From Clostridia bacterium (GTDB taxonomy: Bacteria; Bacillota; Clostridia; Oscillospirales; RGIG5554): a DNA stretch of 64,000 nucleotides. The notes under the pieces were generated by a model. The model saw only the letters and a list, made by a program, of their open reading frames with translations. It had not been told where the DNA came from and searched no databases. The translations under genes and the position numbers were made by a program. The stretch is taken from assembly GCA_017507855.1 (NCBI GenBank), contig JAFWAE010000026.1, forward strand, positions 62,001-126,000, in the 5' to 3' direction. Shown here one piece after another: positions 14,576 to 22,293 of this stretch; position 1 is the stretch's first letter, and each line of letters begins with the position of its first letter.

Positions 14576-16033
14576 ATGAAGTATTTATTTGGCTTGGACA
14601 TTGGCACTACCGGCTGCAAGGCGATCCTGTTTGACGAAAACGGGAAGATCCATGGGGATCATTACATCGAGTATGCACTGCACGTCATCTCGGACAAGGA
14701 GATCGAGCAGAGCCCCAAGGATTGGTGGAACCATTCCGTCAGCTGTATGAAGGGGTGCCTCAAGCAGGCAGGCATCGACCCTGCGGACGTGGCGGGCGTT
14801 TCCGTTTCTTCCCAGGGCATCTCCTTTGTGCCCATGACCGAGGACGGCACGGAGCTGGGCGACGCCATTTCCTGGTTGGATTCCCGCGCTGAAGCCGAGA
14901 CCGAGGAGATCATGGCCCTCAAAGGTGCCGACTGGATGTATCAGCGCACCGGCAAGCGCACCGGCGCGCAGTATATGCTGCCCAAGTTAATGTGGGTGAA
15001 GAAGAATCTGCCCGACGTGTATGCCAAAACCTATAAGTTCCTTATGGCGCACGACTACATCATCTACAAGCTGTGTGGCGCCTTCGTGACCGACCGCACC
15101 ATGGCCGGTGCCACCATGGTCTATGACCTGCACACCGAGGAATGGAGCGAGGAGATCTGTGACGCCTTCGGCATTGATTGCAACAAGATGCCTGCCCTGG
15201 CCTGGGCGGGCGAGCTGGCCGGCCAATTGACCGAGGCCGCTGCCGCGGAGATCGGTCTGACCACGGCCTGCAAGGTGGCTGTGGGTGCGCAGGACCAAAA
15301 GGCCTCTGCCGTGGGCGCCCGTTTGGAGCCCGGCGTGGCCACCCTGTCCCTGGGTACGGCCGGCGCTATGGAGCTGAGCTGCGACCATCCTGTGTTTGAC
15401 GATGCCCGCATGCGCATCCCCTGCTTCTCCTATACCGCGCCCGGCACCTATACCCTGGAAACGGTGATTTCCACCTGCGGTGCTGCGCAGAAATGGTTTA
15501 AAAACACAGTGTTGCCCTACATGAGCTACCGCGAAATGGACGAGATGATCGAAAAGACCCCCGTGGGTAGTAGCGGCGTCATGTTTTATCCCCATTTGAC
15601 CGGCGCCAGCACGCCCATCGGGCGCGACGAGGTGCGCGGTGCTTTTTCCGGTCTGTCCCTGAACGCCGGCGTAGGCGACTTGGCCCGCTCCGTGCAGGAG
15701 GGTCTGGCCTTCCAGCTTCGCCACAACGTGGATGTGGCCGAGGAAATGGGGACGAAAGTCAACGAGATCCACGTCTTCGGCGGCGGCAGCAAGAGCCGCA
15801 TCTGGTGTCATATCATTGCCGGCTGCACCGGACGCAAGGTCGTTTCGTATGCCTGCCCCGAGATCGCTTTGGTGGGCGCGGCGATGCTGGCAGCCAAAGC
15901 CTGCGGAATGGATACGACAGATTTTGCCATGTGCGAAATGATGCCCGTGCGCGAGTTTGAAGCCACGGAAGAGGAAAAAGCCTTGTACAATGATATTTAC
16001 GCCAAATACCGTGCTTTTGAAGACAGACTGTAA
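14576..16033 (+). CDS. FGGY-family carbohydrate kinase (xylulokinase-like)
   Basis: This 485-residue ATP-dependent sugar kinase phosphorylates a keto-sugar or polyol. It has the N-terminal phosphate loop GLDIGTTGCKA, the ISWLDSRA segment, the catalytic Asp in VGAQDQKASAVG, and the C-terminal FGGY signature region HVFGGGSKSRIWCHI. Its closest general type is xylulokinase, but FGGY substrate cannot be read from motifs. The ATG at 14576 is chosen because the protein should begin MKYLFGLDIG; AGGAAAGGA lies slightly far upstream. A LacI regulator follows after 34 bases, then a fucose-isomerase-like enzyme, which would supply a ketose to this kinase. No aldolase or epimerase is in the locus. Confidence 0.87.
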   Translation: MKYLFGLDIGTTGCKAILFDENGKIHGDHYIEYALHVISDKEIEQSPKDWWNHSVSCMKGCLKQAGIDPADVAGVSVSSQGISFVPMTEDGTELGDAISWLDSRAEAETEEIMALKGADWMYQRTGKRTGAQYMLPKLMWVKKNLPDVYAKTYKFLMAHDYIIYKLCGAFVTDRTMAGATMVYDLHTEEWSEEICDAFGIDCNKMPALAWAGELAGQLTEAAAAEIGLTTACKVAVGAQDQKASAVGARLEPGVATLSLGTAGAMELSCDHPVFDDARMRIPCFSYTAPGTYTLETVISTCGAAQKWFKNTVLPYMSYREMDEMIEKTPVGSSGVMFYPHLTGASTPIGRDEVRGAFSGLSLNAGVGDLARSVQEGLAFQLRHNVDVAEEMGTKVNEIHVFGGGSKSRIWCHIIAGCTGRKVVSYACPEIALVGAAMLAAKACGMDTTDFAMCEMMPVREFEATEEEKALYNDIYAKYRAFEDRL

Positions 16034-16067
16034 CTTCGCCTTCTTTATATGAAAGGAGCGTGTTGAT

Positions 16068-17063
16068 GTGGGCCATAATAACACCACACTAAAGGAGATC
16101 GCCGCTTTGGCAAACGTGCATATCTCCACGGTGTCCAGGGCTCTCAGCGGAAGCCCGCTGGTCAAGCCGGACACGGCCGAGCGGGTGCGCGAGGTGGCCA
16201 AACGCCTGGAATACCGCCGCGAAATGCTGCTTAAAGGGGTGGTATCCGGGAAGACCTTTACCGTGGGTGTTCTGATTCCGGATATGTCCAACAGCTTCTA
16301 CGCCGAGATCTGTGGCGGTGTGATGGAGTATCTGCAACGAAACGGTTATTCCGTGCTGCTGGGATGCACCAATTTTTCCGCGAACGAGGAACGGGAATTC
16401 GTGGACCTATTTATTGCCAAAAAGGTGGAGGGGATCGTTTCCGTTTCGGCGCGCTATTCCGACATTCCCCATATTATGCCCGCCGTGTTTATTGAGGCGG
16501 TCCCCGAATGCAAGGAGATCACGGTCGTGTCCATCGACAATTTCGGCGCGGCGGCTCGCATGGCCGAGCATTTGGCCGAAATGGGGCATCGCAGAATCGG
16601 CTTTATCGGCGATACCAAGACCACCATCCAGCGCTTCAGGGGCTTTTCCGCCGGTTTGGAGCGCTTTGGCCTGATCTTGGATCCCAAACTGACGGTCATT
16701 GATGAAGAGCGCATGGAAAAGGGCGGCTACAACAAGATGATGCAGCTGTTGCAACGCCCCGTGCGCCCTACGGCGGTATTTTGTGTCAACGACTATTTGG
16801 CCATTGGCGCTTTGCAGGCTATCAGCGAGGCGGGATTGCGGGTGCCCGAGGATATCTCCGTTGTCGGCTTTGACGGCATTCAGTCTTCCGCTTACGTGCA
16901 GCCTCCCCTGACCACCATCGTACAGCCCAAGGAAAAAATGGGGCAAATGGGGGCCGAGTTGCTGCTAAAGGAGATCTGCGGCGAGCGCGCCCCCGGAGGA
17001 CGCGTGGTCCTGCCCTTCTCCCTGGCTGAGCGAAAGTCGGCGGCGCCTCCCCGCTCAGAGTAA
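16068..17063 (+). CDS. LacI-family transcriptional regulator
   Basis: This 331-residue repressor has a LacI helix-turn-helix (TLKEIAALANVHISTVSRAL, residues about 7-26) with hinge region, then a periplasmic-binding-protein-like sensor (about 60-325), including GVLIPDMSNSFYAEI and VVGFDGI. The GTG at 16068 follows AAAGGAG by 9 bases; an overlapping ATG at 16066 is in another frame. It sits between the sugar kinase and the isomerase and very likely controls both promoters, with the kinase's substrate or its precursor as inducer. That link is from position only. Confidence 0.92.
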   Translation: MGHNNTTLKEIAALANVHISTVSRALSGSPLVKPDTAERVREVAKRLEYRREMLLKGVVSGKTFTVGVLIPDMSNSFYAEICGGVMEYLQRNGYSVLLGCTNFSANEEREFVDLFIAKKVEGIVSVSARYSDIPHIMPAVFIEAVPECKEITVVSIDNFGAAARMAEHLAEMGHRRIGFIGDTKTTIQRFRGFSAGLERFGLILDPKLTVIDEERMEKGGYNKMMQLLQRPVRPTAVFCVNDYLAIGALQAISEAGLRVPEDISVVGFDGIQSSAYVQPPLTTIVQPKEKMGQMGAELLLKEICGERAPGGRVVLPFSLAERKSAAPPRSE

Positions 17064-17090
17064 GTTTTTCATTTGTATTTTTGCATTTTC

Positions 17091-17119
17091 TTGCGTTTTG
17101 GCACCCCTTCCGTCATAAT
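17091..17119 (+). promoter_or_regulatory. Promoter for the isomerase-led gene run
   Basis: TTGCGT and CATAAT are 17 bases apart. A TTTGCATTTTC word precedes it, similar to the words near the kinase promoter, so common LacI-type control is possible. Confidence 0.65.
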
Positions 17120-17171
17120 AAAAACAATGGAAATTTTCCCGTAAAAAATAAAAAAATAAGGAGATCTACTT

Positions 17172-18497
17172 ATGCCTAAGATCGGATTGCTGACCCTCTG
17201 CCACACTGACTATATTTGTCAGGCCATTAACAACCAGCGCGACAATATCGCCAACGCCCTGCGCGACAAAGGCGTGGACGTGGTATACAGCGACACGCTT
17301 TGCGACGACTTTGCGAAGGCATCTGCTGAAGCCCGCCGCCTGATCAAAGAGGACGTGGAAGGCGTGATCTTTTTCCTGGGCTCCTGGATCGAGTGCCCCA
17401 CGGCCATGGCCGCTGTGCGCGAGATGGAGCATTTGCCCATGTGTCTGTTCGGTTTCCCCATGTACGAGGAAAACGGCCGTTTGGAGAGCACCGGTGCCTA
17501 CGTATCCTACGCTATGTTTAAGGGTGTAATGGACCGTGTGGGCTATGCCTACAAGGGCGTGCTGGGCAACACCGACGATCCCGCCGTGCACGAGCAGTTG
17601 CTGTCCTTCTGCGTGGCGGCTTCCGCTTCCGAGCGCATGAAGCGTACCCGTATCGGCCTGGTGGGCTACACCTCCATGAGCATTTACACCGGCACCTTTG
17701 ACCACGTGCTGCTGCGCGCCATCGTGGGTCCCGAGGTAGAGCAGATGGACTCCTATACCCTCATCAACATGGCCGAGGCTGTGTCCGATGCCGAGGTGGA
17801 CGAAGCCATCGACTGGTTGAAGGCTCGCTCCCGCATCCGCACCGAGGTGACCTCCGAGAGCCTGCGCAAGGCCATCCGCCTGTACGTGGCCATGAAGAAG
17901 ACTTGCAACGACAAGGCTTTGGATGCGTTCAATATCAAGTGCCAGTACGAATTCTCCAAGGAGTACAAGGCCGTTCCCTGCGTGCCTGCCTCCATGCTGG
18001 CTGACAGCGGTGTGGTCTCTTCCTGTGAGGGCGACATGATGCTCACCGTTTCCATGACGCTGATGCATTATCTTTCCGGCGCTCCCGTTTCCTACGGTGA
18101 CTCCATGAACAATAACGGCAACGTGGTGAAATTCTCCTCCTGCGGCTTCAATCCCTTCTCCTTCGGCACGAAAGAGACCTGCGAAGTGCGCAACTTCATG
18201 CCCCATCCCGGCTTTACCGGCATCCAGACCAGCTTCGTGCTGCGTCCCGGCCGTGTGACGGTGATGCGCCTGGTGGAGGATGTGGGAAGCTACCACATCG
18301 TGTATATGACCGGCGAAGGCCTGGAGACCGAGCTGCGTCAGGGCTATATGCCTGCGCTGGACGTTCGTTTGGACGGCGACGTGCAGAAATTCCTGGAGAA
18401 CCTGTCCGGTCAGCATTACGCCATTGTGTACGGCGACATTTCCGACCGCATTGAAGACTACGCCCGCATTATGGGCTTTGATGCCATCCGCATCTGA
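17172..18497 (+). CDS. L-fucose/D-arabinose isomerase-like protein
   Basis: This 441-residue enzyme belongs to the L-fucose/L-arabinose isomerase superfamily, which interconverts an aldose and its ketose with Mn2+. Features seen are the N-terminal Rossmann-like half, CVPASMLADSGVVSSCEGD with the candidate metal-binding Glu, PVSYGDSMN with a candidate Asp, and a late GQHYAIVYGD with the His. It is shorter than classical FucI (about 590 residues), as in the uncharacterised fucose-isomerase-like group. The ATG at 17172 follows AAGGAG. It would feed the FGGY kinase upstream; the sugar is not known. Confidence 0.8.
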   Translation: MPKIGLLTLCHTDYICQAINNQRDNIANALRDKGVDVVYSDTLCDDFAKASAEARRLIKEDVEGVIFFLGSWIECPTAMAAVREMEHLPMCLFGFPMYEENGRLESTGAYVSYAMFKGVMDRVGYAYKGVLGNTDDPAVHEQLLSFCVAASASERMKRTRIGLVGYTSMSIYTGTFDHVLLRAIVGPEVEQMDSYTLINMAEAVSDAEVDEAIDWLKARSRIRTEVTSESLRKAIRLYVAMKKTCNDKALDAFNIKCQYEFSKEYKAVPCVPASMLADSGVVSSCEGDMMLTVSMTLMHYLSGAPVSYGDSMNNNGNVVKFSSCGFNPFSFGTKETCEVRNFMPHPGFTGIQTSFVLRPGRVTVMRLVEDVGSYHIVYMTGEGLETELRQGYMPALDVRLDGDVQKFLENLSGQHYAIVYGDISDRIEDYARIMGFDAIRI

Positions 18498-18517
18498 CAC
18501 AACAAAGGAGAAACGGT

Positions 18518-20137
18518 ATGAAACAGAGCAAGCACGCCATTCGCGCAGTTGCGCTTTTGCTGGCTATCTGTTTGGCGGCGGCAGGATTTTACGGGTGCAC
18601 GGCTGCATCCGCAAAGGAGGAAGAAACTGTGTACGACTACAAAAATGTGAAGACGGCCGGCGGTGCCAACGATGGGTCTACCGACATTTCCTCTCTACTG
18701 GTTGAGCTGGACGCTCAAATCAAGCCGGGTGAAGCCCTCTATTTCCCCGCAGGCACCTATTTGGTTGCTTCAGATATGGAGATCGGCTCGCCCGTGGTGT
18801 TGGCGGCCAACGTGAAGCTGCAGGTGGAAGCCGGCGCTCACGCGGTGTTCAACGGCCCTGTGGAGTCCGGCCAACAGCATATCTTCACCGGCGAAGGCAC
18901 GGTGCGCCTGAATTCTCAGGAAAGCTGGGGATATCCCAAGTGGTTCGGGGTGAAAAACAACGGCCGCGAAGCAGATGATGAAGCCTTTCAGAAAGCGGTG
19001 GACAGCTGCCGTATGCTTCGCCTGCCCAACAAGGCCTATCGGCTTTCCGGAATTGTGTTTTCCCATCCCATTACGGTAGAAGGGATCGGCTCCAGCCGCA
19101 TCACGATCCAGGCGGAGGCGACGACGAAGAACTTGTTCACCTTTCGCAGTAGCGACGTCAGCCTGAAGGGACTTTGCATTAAAATGGGCAAGGCGGGCAA
19201 GGACGCCCATTGCTTCTATTTTGACACCGATGCGGTGAGCATGGAAAACATTTCCCTCAAGCAAGTGTACGTGGATGACGGTTACGTGTCCTTTACGGAT
19301 GCGGGAAGCGGCAAACACACAGTCAGCAAGGTGAATTTGACGGCGGTGGACTTCCGCTCTGCCCGTGATACCTGCGTCATTATCCGAGACTTCGCTTCCG
19401 ATCTGGTGTTCACTGAGGTGGTCAATGCCCGTCGCGAAAACAAAAGCGCCGGAGTCTACTGTAACATGCCCGGCTTCATTATTGAAAACGTGGACGGATT
19501 TTTGGGCGAGCATATGGATACCAACGGCGAAGCCAATGCCGTGGGAGCCAACAGCTACGAGCATGATCCCGAGTGGCCCTCCCGCAATTTGGACGGTCAC
19601 GGCATTATTTTCCGCAACTGCAAAAACGTGAAGATCATCCGCACCCTGATGGAATACGTAGGTGCTTCCGGCTTCATTTTCGAAAACTGTTCCAAGCTGA
19701 CGTTGGAAAATTGCGAAGCCTACACCGTGCACCGCGACGGTTTCCGTTTCGTCAACTGCACCGATTCCAATTTCTACGTCACCAAGGCCTGGGGCAACTG
19801 CAACAATAACGTAGACGGCAACAACATCACCATGATCGGTTGCTCCGACATGAACTTTTACAGTGTGCAAACCGGAAACACCAAAAAAGGTGCTCATTCC
19901 GTGTACGTGCAGGATTGCAAGAACATTTTGATCGACACGCTGATGATGGACGGCATGCCAACCGCTGACGTAGGCTTTGTGGATGCTGGTGGAAACGAGA
20001 ATGTGCTGATCAACAATATGACCTGTACCAGCATGAACCTGACCTATACCCTTACGGGGAAGGGCGTGAAGCTGCGCAACGTGTTTTTGCCCAGCAATAC
20101 CTACATTGCAGAGGTAACGGAGGCGGGCACACGATGA
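18518..20137 (+). CDS. Surface lipoprotein with right-handed beta-helix (pectate-lyase-like)
   Basis: This 539-residue secreted protein has a signal peptide ending in AAGFYGC, so C27 is the probable lipid anchor although Phe at -3 is unusual for a lipobox. An N-terminal capping module with LYFPAGTYLV is followed by a second one beginning KWFGVKNNG, then a long parallel beta-helix with repeated FRNCKNVKII and FENCSKLTLENC type rungs. Folds of this kind bind or cleave polysaccharides (pectate lyase, GH28, tailspike). No catalytic residues can be assigned. The stop overlaps the next gene's ATG, and that gene is a paralogue. It probably works on the glycan that yields the locus's sugar. Confidence 0.75.
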   Translation: MKQSKHAIRAVALLLAICLAAAGFYGCTAASAKEEETVYDYKNVKTAGGANDGSTDISSLLVELDAQIKPGEALYFPAGTYLVASDMEIGSPVVLAANVKLQVEAGAHAVFNGPVESGQQHIFTGEGTVRLNSQESWGYPKWFGVKNNGREADDEAFQKAVDSCRMLRLPNKAYRLSGIVFSHPITVEGIGSSRITIQAEATTKNLFTFRSSDVSLKGLCIKMGKAGKDAHCFYFDTDAVSMENISLKQVYVDDGYVSFTDAGSGKHTVSKVNLTAVDFRSARDTCVIIRDFASDLVFTEVVNARRENKSAGVYCNMPGFIIENVDGFLGEHMDTNGEANAVGANSYEHDPEWPSRNLDGHGIIFRNCKNVKIIRTLMEYVGASGFIFENCSKLTLENCEAYTVHRDGFRFVNCTDSNFYVTKAWGNCNNNVDGNNITMIGCSDMNFYSVQTGNTKKGAHSVYVQDCKNILIDTLMMDGMPTADVGFVDAGGNENVLINNMTCTSMNLTYTLTGKGVKLRNVFLPSNTYIAEVTEAGTR

Positions 20138-21747
20138 AGGGATTGTTGAAAAAGATCCTCAGTGTGGGATTGGCTCTGATGCTGAGTGCAGGGCTGACCG
20201 CAGGCTTTACCGCTTGTACGGAAACCGAGGAGAAAGGGCTGAACGCATTTATGGAAGGCGATCTGAACATCATGGATTTTGGCGCCAAGGGAGACGGTGT
20301 TACCAACGACCTAAAGGCCCTGGAAAACGGTCTTAAAGCGGCCAAGGAGCAGGGGGCACGTCTGTATTTCCCTGCCGGTACGTATCGCCTTTCGGATAAC
20401 TGTGTAGTTCCCGATACCGTGACCTTGGTATTGGGAAAAGGGGCCAAACTCAGCGTGGATGCAGAATGCATTTTGAATATCAACAGCACGGTGCACGCCG
20501 ACGAGCGTCAGCAGATCGTCACGGGCGAGGGAGTCCTTCGCTTAGGCGGGTACCTGACGGCCAATCCCTTCTGGTTTGGAGCCAAGGGTGATGGCGTGAC
20601 CGACGATACCGAGGCCTTTAAAAAGGCTTGGAAGGCCTGTGCGCAGATCGACCTGCCCTATACGGAGAACGGCTATTTGCTCAGTGAAATAGAGACTTTC
20701 TCCAATATGGCATTGGTGGGCATTCCCGAAGGGGACAAAAAGCCCGTGCTGAAGGCTGCCTCTGACTGCGAGATCCTGTTTCATACGAGAACGGGGCAGG
20801 GCAATTACAAGATCAGTAACGTGCAGGTGGATATGTCTGCCGCGCCCGACGGTTCTACGGTGTTCCATTACAATACTGCCAGCGGATGGATCCAGGATAT
20901 TTACGTGGATAACTGCGTGTTTACGGATGCGTATCACGTGTTTACCGACTCCCGCGTGGGCAAGGATAACAACTCCTTGATGTACGTGCATCTGGAAGAT
21001 ATCCTGTGCAAGGATTCTCGAAACTCCACTTTTAAGATTTTGGACTTTGAGGGCTTCATTTTCATGAAGCGCTTCACCATTGACAATTCCAATTCCTTTA
21101 CCAAGCATAAGTTGACGGACGGCTTTACGGCCGTGTGGATCGACGAGGTGCGCGGCGATATTCTGGAAGAGATGACGATTATCGGCGGCAATTCCGGTTA
21201 TGCAAACGAGATTGGCTTCTCCTATAAGAACATCGCTTCCGTTTGGTGGGATCGGGTCACGGTCAAAAATTGCGGCGGCCCTGCCATTCGCTTGCAAAAC
21301 TACAATATCCTGGTTTCCCTGATTGACGTAACGGTGGAAAATTGCGGCGGCGGCGTACACACCGCAGGCTCCGGCTGGATGCAGTTGGAGCGGGTACACG
21401 TGACCGGCCGTGCCGGTCAGGAGGGAGCCAAAGAGAATACGCACGGGATCGTCATCGATAGCGGCAACATGGTGCAGCTTCACGACGTGTCCAGCTGTAA
21501 CAATACGGGCAGCGGTATTTACGTGCGTTCCAGCAAACGCATCAGCATCAATAAGGCCGAACTGTGCAATAACGGCGGCTACGGCTATCAGGATTCCGCA
21601 AGTGCTCAAACCATCCTGGCTAACGCTACGGTGACGGGAAACAAAGCGGGGCAGATCAAAAATGCCACCGCCCTTTCCGTGATCGAAAACGTGATCCTGG
21701 AGCAGGGAGGGCAGCCCCAATCTTTTACGGGCGCGGGAAATCGCTGA
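20134..21747 (+). CDS. Surface lipoprotein with right-handed beta-helix, paralogue of preceding gene
   Basis: This 537-residue protein shares order and motifs with the one at 18518. The signal peptide ends in TAGFTAC (C28). It holds two copies of the tailspike/pectate-lyase module hallmark, IMDFGAKGDGVTND near 45-60 and FWFGAKGDGVTDDTEAF near 145-165, then beta-helix rungs such as VTVENCGGGVHTAGSG and CNNTGSGIYVRSSKRISI. The start overlaps the upstream stop (ATGA), so synthesis is coupled. Likely role: binding or degradation of a surface or host polysaccharide. A substrate or catalytic site cannot be named. Confidence 0.75.
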   Translation: MKGLLKKILSVGLALMLSAGLTAGFTACTETEEKGLNAFMEGDLNIMDFGAKGDGVTNDLKALENGLKAAKEQGARLYFPAGTYRLSDNCVVPDTVTLVLGKGAKLSVDAECILNINSTVHADERQQIVTGEGVLRLGGYLTANPFWFGAKGDGVTDDTEAFKKAWKACAQIDLPYTENGYLLSEIETFSNMALVGIPEGDKKPVLKAASDCEILFHTRTGQGNYKISNVQVDMSAAPDGSTVFHYNTASGWIQDIYVDNCVFTDAYHVFTDSRVGKDNNSLMYVHLEDILCKDSRNSTFKILDFEGFIFMKRFTIDNSNSFTKHKLTDGFTAVWIDEVRGDILEEMTIIGGNSGYANEIGFSYKNIASVWWDRVTVKNCGGPAIRLQNYNILVSLIDVTVENCGGGVHTAGSGWMQLERVHVTGRAGQEGAKENTHGIVIDSGNMVQLHDVSSCNNTGSGIYVRSSKRISINKAELCNNGGYGYQDSASAQTILANATVTGNKAGQIKNATALSVIENVILEQGGQPQSFTGAGNR

Positions 21748-21771
21748 CCCTGTTTTTAAGGAGAACTTTTC

Positions 21772-22293
21772 TTGTATAAAAACATCAGAACTCTCACATA
21801 TGCCGCAGCCATCGCTGCGGCTTATGTGGTCTTGACGGCTGTTTTTGCCCCCATTGGCTTCGGCGCGGTACAGTTTCGCGTTTCCGAAGCTTTGACCGTA
21901 CTGCCCTTCTTTTTGCCGGCTGCGGTCCCGGGCCTTTTTGCGGGATGCCTGGTCTCCAACCTGCTTTTTTCCACTCCGCTGGATGCGGTGGTGGGATCTT
22001 TGACTACGTTGGCGGCGGCCTTTTGGGTCAGCCGCATGAAGCACCGTTGGCTGGCACCGCTCCCCACGGCTCTGCTGAACGGCATTTTCGTAGGGGCTGT
22101 GATCACCTACACCTCCGCAGGGCTGACGGCGGCCTCCCTTCCCGTTTTTGCATGGACGGCCTGCACCGTGGCACTGGGAGAAGTGGGCGTGGGCTATTTG
22201 TTGGGTATGCCGCTTTTGCTGGGAGCCGCCAAATGGTTTGGCCGCATTCCGGAGAAAGGAGAAACTCATGGACGAAATGCACACCACAAGTGA
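21772..22293 (+). CDS. queT: QueT-type ECF transporter S component
   Basis: This 173-residue, six-segment membrane protein matches the QueT (DUF988) family, which captures a queuosine precursor for an energy-coupling-factor transporter. The FGAVQFRVSEALTVLPFF segment near residues 30-50 is the family hallmark. The TTG at 21772 is 8 bases after AAGGAG. No ATPase or T component is nearby, so it should share a housekeeping ECF module. The expected preQ1 riboswitch is not found; only 24 bases separate it from the lipoprotein gene. Its 3' end overlaps mutS2 by 26 bases. Confidence 0.82.
   Translation: MYKNIRTLTYAAAIAAAYVVLTAVFAPIGFGAVQFRVSEALTVLPFFLPAAVPGLFAGCLVSNLLFSTPLDAVVGSLTTLAAAFWVSRMKHRWLAPLPTALLNGIFVGAVITYTSAGLTAASLPVFAWTACTVALGEVGVGYLLGMPLLLGAAKWFGRIPEKGETHGRNAHHK

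Noticed and set aside
21748-21771. preQ1 riboswitch before queT
   Set aside because: The 24-base gap cannot hold even the small preQ1-I aptamer and ribosome site.
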